From positions 248,001 to 312,000 of the forward strand of contig NZ_FOIB01000004.1 in assembly GCF_900111765.1 (NCBI RefSeq): 64,000 nucleotides of DNA, given 5' to 3'. Source of the stretch: Myxococcus fulvus (GTDB lineage Bacteria; Myxococcota; Myxococcia; Myxococcales; Myxococcaceae). The translations under genes and the position numbers were made by a program. A model generated the notes under the pieces. It did not search any database. It was not told the origin of the DNA and worked only from the letters and a program-made list of their open reading frames with translations. Numbering within the stretch: the stretch's first letter is position 1; each line of letters starts with the position of its first letter. This document shows, piece by piece, positions 26,403 through 34,460 of the stretch.

Positions 26403-28370
26403 ATGTCGACGCGAGAGACGAAGTCGAACGAGGTGCGCCAGCCGCGCAAGGATTTCAGCGAGACGGCGTGCAGGAGCCGAGGCAACGAGGTGGCTCGGCG
26501 CACCGCGCGCTCGCGTTCGGCGCCGGAGTTGTTCGGACCGGCGGAGCAGCTCCAGGTGCCGGGAGCGCTCACGGCCTTCGTTCCGGTGGAGGCACAGCCG
26601 GAGCCGTCCTGGCGTCCGGGCATGGGCGTGATTCCGTACGACGGCGGCGCGACGTTCCGGGTGTGGGCGCCGCATGCGCAGCGCGTGCAGGTGGTGGGGG
26701 ACTTCAGCCACTGGCACGCGGTGGAGCTGGCGCGCGAGCCCTCCGGCAACTTCTCCCGGGACATCCAGGGCGCGTACAACGGGCAGCAGTACCAGTTCAT
26801 CGTGCAGGGCCGTTACGGCGACTGGCGCTGGCGCAACGACCCGAGGGCCGCGGACGTCACGAACTCCACGGGCAACAGCGTCATCCTGGACCACCGTGAC
26901 TTCGTGTGGCGGTACGACGGGCACTTCCAGATGCCGGCGCGGCACGAGACGGTCATCTACGAGCTGCACATCGGCACGTTCCATGACTCACCGGGCTGGG
27001 GGCCGGGGCACTGGTTGAGCGCCATCGAGAAGCTCGACTACCTGAGGGATTTGGGCGTGAACCTGGTGGAGCTGATGCCCTCGGCGGAGTTCGCGGGGGA
27101 CTTCTCATGGGGCTACAACCCGACGTTCCCGTTCGCGCCGGAGAGCACGTATGGCACGCCGAACGACTTGAAGCGCTTCGTGGACGAGGCGCACCGGCGT
27201 GGCATCGGCGTCATCATGGACGTGGTCTACAACCACCTGGGGCCCAGTGACTTGCCGCACTGGGACTTCGATGGAGAGACGTTCGGACGCGGGGGCGTGT
27301 ACTTCTACGCGGACTGGCGCGCGAGCACGCCGTGGGGAGACACCAGGCCGGACTACGGGCGTCACGAGGTGCGTGACTACCTGCGCGACAACGCGCTGAT
27401 GTGGCTGCGCGAGTACCACATGGATGGCTTGCGCGTGGACGCGACGAAGGAGATTCGCACCACGAGCGGCGTGGACAATCCGGCGGGGTGGGACCTGCTG
27501 CGCTCGATTACGGAGGCGGTGAAGCGCGAGTTCCCGTGGAAGCTGCTCATCGCGGAGGACATGGCGGCGGACCCGGCGGTGACACATCCGCAGGGGGCGG
27601 GGTTCGATGCGCAGTGGGACGCGGCGTTCGTGCATCCGGTGCGCGCCGCGCTCACGGCGCCGTTCGACGAGTGGCGGGATTTGAGCGCGGTCCGGGACGC
27701 GCTGTACTTCCGTTACAACGGACAGTCGATGCAGCGGGTCATCTTCACGGAGAGCCACGACGAGGTGGCGAACGGCCGCAGCCGGTTGCCGACGGAGGTG
27801 TCGCCGTACAACCCCGGGGACGTGCTGGCGAAGAAGAAGGCGTTGCTGGGCGCGGCGCTGACGCTGACGGCGCCAGGGATTCCGATGCTGTTCATGGGAC
27901 AGGAGTTCCTGGAGGACGGGCACTTCGATGACGGGGACCCGTTGGACTGGAACAAGTCGGACTGGTTCGGAGGAATCCTGCAGGCGCACCGGGACCTCAT
28001 CCGCCTCAGGAGGAACTGGCACGACACGAGCGCGGGGTTGCGGGGCGAGGGCGTCAACGTCTTCCACCTGAACCACGACGACAAGGTGCTCGCGTTCCAC
28101 CGATGGCAGCACGGCGGAGCGGGTGACGACGTGGTGGTCATCGTGAACCTGGGACACCGGACGTTCAGCGGGTACGAATTGGGCCTGCCCTCGGATGGAC
28201 TGTGGCGGGTGCGGTTCAACAGCGACTGGCAGGGCTACTCACCGGACTTCGGCGGCACGCACGTGCACGACTTCTGGAGCACGTGGGGAGAGCGGGATGG
28301 CATGCCCGCGCGCGGAGCCGTGTCCCTGGGCGCGTACAGCGCGGTGATTCTCTCCAAGGACCGCTGGTAA
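26403..28370 (+). CDS. GH13 alpha-glucan branching-type enzyme
   Basis: A 655-residue enzyme of the alpha-amylase family. It has an N-terminal basic leader of about 50 residues, a CBM48-like domain (GATFRVWAPHAQRVQVVGDFSHW, residues 82-104) and the catalytic barrel. Residues expected for catalysis are present: Asp346 (GLRVDATKE, nucleophile), Glu385 (LLIAEDM, acid/base) and Asp453 (TESHDEVANG). VVYNHLG (274-280) is conserved region I. The order and the motif IYELHIGTFHD fit 1,4-alpha-glucan branching enzyme or trehalohydrolase-type enzymes, which act in glycogen or trehalose metabolism; the two cannot be separated by eye. Its final 23 codons and stop are duplicated 1.6 kb downstream. GGGGGG just upstream of ATG 26403 serves as ribosome-binding site. 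Confidence 0.85.
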   Translation: MSTRETKSNEVRQPRKDFSETACRSRGNEVARRTARSRSAPELFGPAEQLQVPGALTAFVPVEAQPEPSWRPGMGVIPYDGGATFRVWAPHAQRVQVVGDFSHWHAVELAREPSGNFSRDIQGAYNGQQYQFIVQGRYGDWRWRNDPRAADVTNSTGNSVILDHRDFVWRYDGHFQMPARHETVIYELHIGTFHDSPGWGPGHWLSAIEKLDYLRDLGVNLVELMPSAEFAGDFSWGYNPTFPFAPESTYGTPNDLKRFVDEAHRRGIGVIMDVVYNHLGPSDLPHWDFDGETFGRGGVYFYADWRASTPWGDTRPDYGRHEVRDYLRDNALMWLREYHMDGLRVDATKEIRTTSGVDNPAGWDLLRSITEAVKREFPWKLLIAEDMAADPAVTHPQGAGFDAQWDAAFVHPVRAALTAPFDEWRDLSAVRDALYFRYNGQSMQRVIFTESHDEVANGRSRLPTEVSPYNPGDVLAKKKALLGAALTLTAPGIPMLFMGQEFLEDGHFDDGDPLDWNKSDWFGGILQAHRDLIRLRRNWHDTSAGLRGEGVNVFHLNHDDKVLAFHRWQHGGAGDDVVVIVNLGHRTFSGYELGLPSDGLWRVRFNSDWQGYSPDFGGTHVHDFWSTWGERDGMPARGAVSLGAYSAVILSKDRW

Positions 28371-28381
28371 CCTGCGGGCGG
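28304..28381 (+). repeat. 78-bp direct repeat, left copy (GH13 3' end)
   Basis: This copy covers the last codons and stop of the GH13 gene. It matches 29907-29984 at 76 of 78 positions. The two differences, GCG to TCG and AAG to AGG, would change Ala to Ser and Lys to Arg. Confidence 0.95.
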
Positions 28382-28406
28382 TCCTCGCCTAACCTTCTCG
28401 AAGCGC

Positions 28407-29132
28407 TCAACGCGCTGGCACGTCTCGGAGTGCCAGCCCTTCGAGCCCGAGCTCCTTCACGGCGTCCACGAAGCGCTCCGTCCCGATGACGACGGTCGCG
28501 AAATCGCCGACACGAAACAGGTCCACGTCCGTGGGCAATGAGTCCGCAGCGAGAATCGGGTGCTCCGGCAGCGCCCATTCCACTCGGCCACAGGTCGTAC
28601 ACTTCGCCGGGAGGGCCGGAGGAAGACAGTCTGGATGCAGTCGCCCCAGAAGCGGCAACTCGAGTTCCCTCAAATCTGGGGCAACCTTCTTCCTGGCTCG
28701 AAGCGCCGTTGGGTATCCGTGGAGTCCGCGCACCCCGACTTCCTGAAGACGCGCTAGCGCTTCCCGCTGGACAAGCAGTCCATCCCCGGCGACCCAGGTG
28801 AAATCAGGAACTCCACCCGTCACGCGCCCGACGAGCGGCCCGAACTCAGCCCCCGGAGAGAGCTCCACGCCAGGGGGCGCGAGAGGAAGGACGAGCGCGC
28901 GCAGCCGCACGAATTCGCCGTAGGGCTCTGGCCGAGCCCTCTCGAAGGATGCGCTCTCGGCAAGCTCAGAGAGGTCGACGCTCGGCAGGTACTGGCCCGC
29001 CCCACTCCATGTCACGCCGCACCCTGGACACGTCAGCAGTCCCGGCAGACCCCATCGATGGGATGCGTCGACCATCCCACCCTGCCTTGCCGCCGCGACG
29101 CGGTCTTCCTCCACGATGAAGTAGCGCTGCAT
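28407..29132 (-). CDS. SitI-type double-CXXCG immunity protein
   Basis: A 241-residue cytoplasmic protein with two zinc-ribbon-like knuckles, CPGCG (35-39) and CTTCG (178-182), the mark of the myxobacterial double-CXXCG family. That family includes immunity partners (SitI6-like) of SitA lipoprotein toxins. Its gene follows the toxin gene by only six bases on the same strand, with GAGGG just before the ATG at 29132. By family knowledge it should protect the cell from the toxin delivered by outer-membrane exchange. Immunity is inferred from family and position. Confidence 0.8.
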   Translation of the reverse strand: MQRYFIVEEDRVAAARQGGMVDASHRWGLPGLLTCPGCGVTWSGAGQYLPSVDLSELAESASFERARPEPYGEFVRLRALVLPLAPPGVELSPGAEFGPLVGRVTGGVPDFTWVAGDGLLVQREALARLQEVGVRGLHGYPTALRARKKVAPDLRELELPLLGRLHPDCLPPALPAKCTTCGRVEWALPEHPILAADSLPTDVDLFRVGDFATVVIGTERFVDAVKELGLEGLALRDVPAR

Positions 29133-29138
29133 TCGCCC

Positions 29139-29837
29139 TCACGTACCCGGCTTCGAATAGTACGGCTGAATGGGCCCGCCCATCAGTTGGAAGCGGTAGA
29201 TCAATTCGCCCGCGTGTTTGAAGATGTCCTCCGGAGACGCCCTCGGATTGGTTCTTCGGAACTCTCGCCACGCCTCATTCCACTCGCCTCCACGCCCTCC
29301 GACTCTGTGTATCCGCTGATGGAGTTCATAGGGGATGGGGATTGTGTAGCTGTGGATCTTGACGCCTCTCCCTTCGAACCAACGAGCAAGGGCTTCTTCT
29401 TGCGGAAAGATGTGGTGCTTCTCCCACCGGCCAGAAGGCAGACGATGGGAGGGCGGGATGACCTGAGCGGCTCCGTTCCAGTTGGGGAACGTCATTACCG
29501 CGCCCTTGGGGAGACGCTGAGCCGCCCCCCTGTTCCTACGCGGTCCTCCTCCGGGCGCCGCGGACGCCGCTGGGGGACGAGCTGGCGGGAAGCGTGCGAG
29601 TTCAACCGCCCCGTCGAGGGAGTCCTCGCAGCGGTAGAAGCCACAATCCTCGCCAAGACACAACATGGTGACGCACTCGTCTTCGCTCGGGTCCTCGCAT
29701 TCAACCTCGGCCAACTCCCACGCTTCCTGCATGGGCGGCACCGAAGCCGTGGCACATGCCATCCACGACAGTGCCAGAAGCGGCAGCCACCACGACTTCC
29801 TCTCCGTCCTGGGCCACACCCGCACAATCACTCGCAT
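29139..29837 (-). CDS. SitA-type polymorphic lipoprotein toxin
   Basis: A 232-residue lipoprotein. The signal peptide ends in the lipobox WMAC (Cys28). A Cys-rich acidic stem (47-70) and a proline/alanine linker follow. The C-terminal domain begins near residue 125 and contains EKHHIFPQEEALARWF (139-154) and IPIPYELHQRIHRVGGRGGEWNEAWREF, a His-His nuclease-like signature of the TIGR02269/SitA5-SitA6 group. SitA lipoproteins are moved between kin by TraA/TraB outer-membrane exchange and kill cells that lack the matching SitI. ATG 29837 is preferred because GGAGG sits five bases upstream. The gene and its immunity partner lie between two copies of a 78-bp repeat. Confidence 0.8.
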   Translation of the reverse strand: MRVIVRVWPRTERKSWWLPLLALSWMACATASVPPMQEAWELAEVECEDPSEDECVTMLCLGEDCGFYRCEDSLDGAVELARFPPARPPAASAAPGGGPRRNRGAAQRLPKGAVMTFPNWNGAAQVIPPSHRLPSGRWEKHHIFPQEEALARWFEGRGVKIHSYTIPIPYELHQRIHRVGGRGGEWNEAWREFRRTNPRASPEDIFKHAGELIYRFQLMGGPIQPYYSKPGT

Positions 29838-29906
29838 GCACACCTCCAAAGTCAGCATCTGCCTCCTTGTGGTCGACCATCAAGGACGCCGCGAGCAGCG
29901 GACTCG

Positions 29907-29984
29907 GCCCGCGCGCGGAGCCGTGTCCCTGGGCTCGTACAGCGCGGTGATTCTCTCCAGGGACCGCTGGTAACCTGCGGGCGG
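29907..29984 (+). repeat. 78-bp direct repeat, right copy
   Basis: This copy still spells RGAVSLGSYSAVILSRDRW-stop in a plus-strand frame but has no gene in front of it, so it is a gene-end remnant. The AraC-family gene starts at the next base (29985). Confidence 0.95.
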
Positions 29985-30812
29985 ATGCTGCTCGCCCGAC
30001 CTCCTGACCTCGCCCCTCGCGCTCCGTGGCCGGACATGCCCCTGGTGGTATGGCCGGCCGCGCTCGCCATGTGGGGCCCCGGGGACATGTCGTCGAAGCA
30101 TGCCCACCACGCGATGCACCTCATGCTCTGTCGCACGGGCACGCTCTCCATCCGCGTGGACTCAGCCAAGAAGGACACGCGCGCGGCTGGAGTCCTCGTC
30201 GGTCCCGATGTCCCGCACGCACTCGACGCCCGAGGCACAGAGGTCGTCCTCCTCTTCGTCGAGCCCGAGAGCCACGACGGCCTGCGCCTGCGCGCCTCGC
30301 TCACCGAGTCCGTCCGCCTCTTCGACGAGGCCGCGCGCGACGCCCTGCTCGCCAGTCTGCCGCGCGAGGGCCCCATTCCCCACGCGGCCATCGGCCCGTG
30401 GATGGAGTCCACGCTGGAAGCCCTCGCCGGCCCCACCACCACCAGCGCCCCTCGCATGCACCCGCGCGTGCGCAAGCTCCTGCGCCACCTGCGCTCCGAC
30501 CCCGCCCCCGAGGACACCTCCCTCGAAGCGCTCGCCGAGGTCGCCGGACTCTCCTCCGGCCGCCTGATGCACGCCTTCACCGAGTCCACCGGCGTGCCCC
30601 TGCGCCCCTATCTCCTCTGGCTCCGACTCCAGCGCGCCGCCGGCGCCATCGCCTCCGGACGCACCGCTGGGGAGGCCGCGCACGCCGCCGGCTTCTCCGA
30701 CTCCGCCCACCTGACACGCACCTTCCGGCGCATGTTCGGCACCACGCCCTCCTTCCTCCAACGTCGCAGCCAGTTCGTTCAAGCCCAGGCCAAGGCTCCC
30801 GACGCATCTTGA
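29985..30812 (+). CDS. AraC-family transcriptional regulator
   Basis: A 275-residue DNA-binding regulator. The N-terminal half is a cupin-like sensing domain (HAHHAMHLMLCRTGTLSIRV, then VLVGPDVPHALDA). The last 100 residues form two helix-turn-helix units: LEALAEVAGLSSGRLMHAFTESTGVPLRPYLLWLRLQRA and AGEAAHAAGFSDSAHLTRTFRRMFGTTPS. The ATG at 29985 directly follows the right copy of the 78-bp repeat. A DoxX-like membrane protein gene follows closely and may be its target. Confidence 0.85.
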   Translation: MLLARPPDLAPRAPWPDMPLVVWPAALAMWGPGDMSSKHAHHAMHLMLCRTGTLSIRVDSAKKDTRAAGVLVGPDVPHALDARGTEVVLLFVEPESHDGLRLRASLTESVRLFDEAARDALLASLPREGPIPHAAIGPWMESTLEALAGPTTTSAPRMHPRVRKLLRHLRSDPAPEDTSLEALAEVAGLSSGRLMHAFTESTGVPLRPYLLWLRLQRAAGAIASGRTAGEAAHAAGFSDSAHLTRTFRRMFGTTPSFLQRRSQFVQAQAKAPDAS

Positions 30813-30862
30813 GCAGCGTCAGGCCGGGACTCCTCCCGACCTCCCGCGCCAGGAGCCTCGCC

Positions 30863-31345
30863 GTGTCCTTCGCCCTCGTGCTGCTCTCGTTCTTCGCCCT
30901 CTTCCACCTGCCCCCGCTGCGCAGGCTGCCCGCGCTCTCCACCCCCGCGAGCCGCGCCGCCGTGGCCGCGGGCCTCTTCTTCATCGGCGCCGGCGTCATG
31001 CACTTCCTCATGCCCGCCCGCTACGACGCCATGATTCCGCCGCAGCTCCCCTCGCCCCGCTTCTGGACGCTCCTGTCCGGCGTGCTCGAAGTCGCGGGCG
31101 GCGTGGGCCTCCTCCTCCCGCGCACCCGCAGGCTCGCGTCCCTCGGGCTCATCGCGCTGCTCGTCGCCGTCCTCCCCGCGAACATCCACGAGGCCGCGGC
31201 GAACTCCGCCTCGCACGTGCTGCCCTTCCCGGACTGGTACTTCTGGCTGCGCCTCCCCTTCCAGCTCGTCTACATCGCCTGGGTGGCGTGGGCCGGTGGA
31301 CTGTTGCCCTCCCAAAGCCGTGCGAGGCGCGCCATGGCTGGCTAG
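30863..31345 (+). CDS. DoxX-like small membrane protein
   Basis: A 160-residue membrane protein with about four helices. It carries the DoxX-like core AGLFFIGAGVMHFLMPARYDAMIPPQLPSPRFWTLLSGVLEVAGGVGLLLP and ends in a short basic tail. Proteins of this kind are small inner-membrane proteins of uncertain role, sometimes linked to redox or quinone reactions. GTG 30863 has AGGAG eight bases upstream; a TTG at 30809 that overlaps the AraC stop is an alternative. It follows araC in the same direction, so co-transcription is likely. Confidence 0.75.
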   Translation: MSFALVLLSFFALFHLPPLRRLPALSTPASRAAVAAGLFFIGAGVMHFLMPARYDAMIPPQLPSPRFWTLLSGVLEVAGGVGLLLPRTRRLASLGLIALLVAVLPANIHEAAANSASHVLPFPDWYFWLRLPFQLVYIAWVAWAGGLLPSQSRARRAMAG

Positions 31346-31357
31346 GCTCGCCACCCC

Positions 31358-32353
31358 ATGAACTTCCGTCATCTTGGTCGCAGCGGTCTGGCCGTCAGTG
31401 AAATCTCCTTCGGCAACTGGCTCACGCACGGCTCCCAGGTGGAAGAGGACGCCGCGCTCGCGTGCGTGAAGGCCGCGCAGGACGTGGGCATCACCACGTT
31501 CGACACCGCCGACGTCTACGCGAGCACCCGCGCCGAGTCCGTGCTCGGCCGCGCCCTCAAGGGCCAGCGCCGCGCCGGCTATGAGCTGTTCACCAAGGTG
31601 TACTGGCCCACCGGCCCCGGGAAGAACGACTGGGGCCTGTCGCGCAAGCACATCATGGAGTCCATCCACGGCTCGCTCACCCGCCTCCAGACGGACTACG
31701 TGGACCTCTACCAGGCCCACCGCTTCGACACCGCCACGCCGCTCGAGGAGACGATGGTCGCCTTCGCCGACATCGTCCGTCAGGGCAAGGCCCTCTACAT
31801 CGGCGTCTCCGAGTGGACCGGCGACCAGATTCGACAGGGCGCGAAGCTCGCCCGCGAGCTGAAGATTCCCTTCGTCTCCAGCCAGCCCCAGTACTCCATG
31901 CTCTGGCGTGTCATCGAGGCCGAGGTCATCCCCGCGTCCCTGGACGAGGGCCTCGGTCAGATTGTCTGGTCCCCCATGGCCATGGGCGTGCTCACCGGCA
32001 AGTACCTCCCCGGCAAGCCGCCGCCCGCGGGCAGCCGCGCCACCGACCCCACCGGCTCGCGCTTCATCGCGCGCTTCCTCAAGGAGGACGTGCTCACCCG
32101 CGTGCAGAACCTCAAGCCGCTCGCGCAGGAAGCGGGCCTCACCATGGCCCAGCTCGCCGTCGCCTGGGTGCTCCAGAACAAGGGCGTCTCCTCCGCCATC
32201 ATCGGCGCCTCCCGCCCCGAGCAGGTCCACGACACCGTGAAGGCCGCCGGCGTCAAGCTGGAGCCGGAGCTGATGCGCCGCATCGACGAGGTGCTCGGCC
32301 CCGTCATCGAGCGCGACCCCTCCCTCACCGATGTGCCGGACCGCAAGATTTGA
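31358..32353 (+). CDS. Aldo/keto reductase
   Basis: A 331-residue NADPH-dependent oxidoreductase with the AKR fold. The catalytic tetrad is visible: Asp49, Tyr54, Lys80 (LFTKVYW) and His121 (DLYQAHRFD). The sequence GRSGLAVSEISFGNWLTHG near the start and IIGASRPEQVHD near the end are also typical, the latter binding the cofactor phosphate. It resembles the YghZ/Kv-beta branch. The physiological carbonyl substrate is unknown. Confidence 0.9.
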   Translation: MNFRHLGRSGLAVSEISFGNWLTHGSQVEEDAALACVKAAQDVGITTFDTADVYASTRAESVLGRALKGQRRAGYELFTKVYWPTGPGKNDWGLSRKHIMESIHGSLTRLQTDYVDLYQAHRFDTATPLEETMVAFADIVRQGKALYIGVSEWTGDQIRQGAKLARELKIPFVSSQPQYSMLWRVIEAEVIPASLDEGLGQIVWSPMAMGVLTGKYLPGKPPPAGSRATDPTGSRFIARFLKEDVLTRVQNLKPLAQEAGLTMAQLAVAWVLQNKGVSSAIIGASRPEQVHDTVKAAGVKLEPELMRRIDEVLGPVIERDPSLTDVPDRKI

Positions 32354-32439
32354 AGCCCCACGCGACGCGCCGGGCAGGCTGCACCCCGTCGCCACGCCGC
32401 CCTATACTCGCGCCCAGGTCCTTCTCCTGGAGGTGGCGT

Positions 32440-32730
32440 GTGCGTTGGTTCGTAATCTCCGCAATCCTGTTCGCGTCGAGCGCGTCCGCGCAGACGCCCG
32501 AGTGCAAGGCGGCGAAGAAGGAGTACGTCGAGCGCGAGGGTCAGCTCACCACCCTGAAGCAGGCCCGCAAGGACATGCGCGAGGTGCTCGTCGCCGCCAA
32601 GAAGGGCCGCGCCCACAGCCGCGCGCTCGACGCGCTGGAGAAGGCCGACGACGCCATGGAGGACGCCGTCAAGCGCGCCACCTCCGAGCAGGCCCAGCGC
32701 GACAAGCTGACCAAGGAGATCTGCAAGTAG
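32440..32730 (+). CDS. Small secreted helical protein
   Basis: A 96-residue protein with signal peptide VRWFVISAILFASSASAQ and a charged mature part (KAAKKEYVEREGQLTTLKQARKDMREV...) with heptad-like spacing, suggesting a short periplasmic coiled coil. There is one Cys near each end. GTG 32440 is chosen because GGAGG lies six bases upstream; the frame stays open further upstream without a signal peptide. No family recognised. Confidence 0.6.
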   Translation: MRWFVISAILFASSASAQTPECKAAKKEYVEREGQLTTLKQARKDMREVLVAAKKGRAHSRALDALEKADDAMEDAVKRATSEQAQRDKLTKEICK

Positions 32731-32738
32731 CGCCTCGG

Positions 32739-32773
32739 CCCGGGGGCGCTTGCCGCCCCTGGGTTCCTTTTGC
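32739..32773 (+). terminator. Intrinsic terminator after the small secreted protein gene
   Basis: An interrupted stem CCC-g-GGGGCG / CGCCCC-t-GGG (32739-32763) is followed by TTCCTTTT, the best terminator with a T-rich tract in the window. Confidence 0.6.
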
Positions 32774-32830
32774 CTTTCGGTTGCGCGAAGGGACTTTTAA
32801 GGGGCGAGCGACCCGGAGCATCTTCACTGC

Positions 32831-33793
32831 ATGGATCCACTCTTCAAGGCCCAGGCCATCGGCATGCTGCTGCTCTGGATTCCGCTGCTCGCGGGGTTCT
32901 TCGTCGGCCGGTGGGTGTATCCGAAGCTGCTGCGCCTGCTCCCTGCCTTCCTGCCCCTGGCCCGCTCGCGCTCGTCGACCTTCATGACGCTCGTGAACGT
33001 CACCCTGTTCGCCGTGGCCATGGTGCTCACCACGGGCATGCTCGCGGCGAAGACGCTCGTGTGGCTCCAGGGCCTGACCTTCCTGCCCTTCACTCCCACC
33101 GCCGGCGGGGTGCGCGCCCTCTCCTGGTTCGCCGCCTTCTTCTGCGGCTACCACGCGGCCCCGTTGTTCGGACGCGCCGCCCTCGAGAACGTCGACATGC
33201 ACCAGCCCTCGCCCCTCCCCCCGCTCCCGGGTCCCCGCAAGCAGCCATCCGGCTGGTGGGTGCTCGTCATGCTGTGCTTCATCCTCGCGGCCGGCGGGGG
33301 ACTGGCCGCGGTGGCCATCGGCCTGCAGAAGGAGGGCTTCCTGCGGACCTCCGACGTGGGAGACCTGGCCGAGCTCGCGTCCGTCCAGGAGCAGCTCCGC
33401 CCGCTCGAGGCCTGCAGCATCGAATACAAGCGGTGGGACGCCAGGGGCCGCAACAGGTACCCCGAAGCCGTCTCCATGCAGGACTGCGACAGCAACACCC
33501 ACGGCACCCTCCGCATCAAGGTGCCCCAGACCTGGCTGGAGCAGGGCGTCGGCTTCACCATGCAGCGGGGCTCGACATCGGAGCCGTGGGAGATCCTCGT
33601 CGACAAGGACGTGGTGCCCTTCCCCGCGCTCAAGGAGGCCCTGGAGGCCTTCGCCCCCATCATCGCCGCCGAGTACCCGGTCCAGCTGCGCAAGGAGCTC
33701 GAGAGCGAGGCCGTGTCCCGCAGGAACTGGGAGGAGTACCGGCGCCAGCGCGACGCGCCGAAGCCCAGCGCGAAGTCGTCCTATCCCGAGTGA
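32831..33793 (+). CDS. Integral membrane protein with cytoplasmic or periplasmic domain, unknown
   Basis: A 320-residue protein with hydrophobic segments at about 10-28, 50-75, 94-112 and 139-163. A soluble domain of about 150 residues follows; it contains two cysteines (EACSIEYKRWD, VSMQDCDSN), a possible disulfide that would place it in the periplasm. No recognised family. The gene ends ten bases from the convergent downstream gene. Confidence 0.6.
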   Translation: MDPLFKAQAIGMLLLWIPLLAGFFVGRWVYPKLLRLLPAFLPLARSRSSTFMTLVNVTLFAVAMVLTTGMLAAKTLVWLQGLTFLPFTPTAGGVRALSWFAAFFCGYHAAPLFGRAALENVDMHQPSPLPPLPGPRKQPSGWWVLVMLCFILAAGGGLAAVAIGLQKEGFLRTSDVGDLAELASVQEQLRPLEACSIEYKRWDARGRNRYPEAVSMQDCDSNTHGTLRIKVPQTWLEQGVGFTMQRGSTSEPWEILVDKDVVPFPALKEALEAFAPIIAAEYPVQLRKELESEAVSRRNWEEYRRQRDAPKPSAKSSYPE

Positions 33794-33803
33794 CGCCAGG
33801 CGC

Positions 33804-34226
33804 TCAGCGCCGGCAGTCCGGATGCGCCGCCGCGTGGAGGCGCTCGTACTCCGCATGGGTGATGTCGCCCGCGAAGAGCGTCATCGCGACTTCGCCCCAC
33901 GTCCCGCGCCAGTCGCCCGGCATCCGCAACGGATTGAAGCTCGAGAGCATGCCGGGGGGCGGAGGCGGGGGCGTCATCATGAGATACGCGTCCCCCAGGT
34001 GGTGCGGCGGGAGCGCCCGCGCGAGCACACGCCGCTGAAGCTCCTCGAAGGCGATGTCCCCGCGCTTGTACGCCGCCGAGTCCGCCAACGCCGCGGAGTA
34101 GTCCGCGCTGCCCTCGGGAATCCGCGGGTCGCGCGTCGACGCATCGGGCTCTGGAGGCATGTGCGGCGGCCGGGGCGGCGGCGGGACGGAGCGCCAGGAA
34201 TCATCATCGGGCGGCTTGTTCGACAT
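33804..34226 (-). CDS. Proline-rich cytoplasmic protein, unknown
   Basis: A 140-residue protein with low-complexity proline runs at about 14-26 and 86-92 and a short helical core (ALADSAAYKRGDIAFEELQRRVLA). A signal peptide and membrane segments are absent. GGAGG eight bases before ATG 34226 supports this start. The repeated phrases KRGDIAFEELQRR and AGDITHAEYERLH look like two copies of a short helical SHOCT-like motif, which is an inference. Function not known. Confidence 0.55.
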   Translation of the reverse strand: MSNKPPDDDSWRSVPPPPRPPHMPPEPDASTRDPRIPEGSADYSAALADSAAYKRGDIAFEELQRRVLARALPPHHLGDAYLMMTPPPPPPGMLSSFNPLRMPGDWRGTWGEVAMTLFAGDITHAEYERLHAAAHPDCRR

Positions 34227-34460
34227 GCGGGAGTCCTCCAGGAGCAAGGCTCCCGACTGTCCCTCAAGCCCCCGCCCTCGGGGAAGTCTGTCGTCGCCGC
34301 GACGCTCCTCCTGCCCTCCGGGGACGTGCGAGTACCCGCAAGGACAGACGTCCAACCCTTCACCTGTCCAACCGGCCACAGCCCCCCGAGCCTCGGGCTT
34401 CGGCTCCCGCACGCGATGGTTAGCTGCCCTTCGACCACCCACCACCCGCCGAGGAGCCCC

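Larger units (their letters stand above)
28382..29906. mobile_element. Toxin-immunity cassette inserted at the 3' end of the GH13 gene
   Basis: This 1525-bp block holds only sitI and sitA and is bounded by 76/78-identical direct repeats made of the GH13 gene end. By eye its codon use is less GC-rich at third positions than the flanks. There is no integrase or transposase inside. The arrangement is that of a DNA cassette inserted with duplication of the target or carrying its own gene end. The mechanism is not shown by the sequence. Confidence 0.6.

Noticed and set aside
28382..29906. An insertion sequence or integrase in the sit cassette
   Set aside because: Only sitI and sitA frames are present; there is no transposase-like motif and no terminal inverted repeats.
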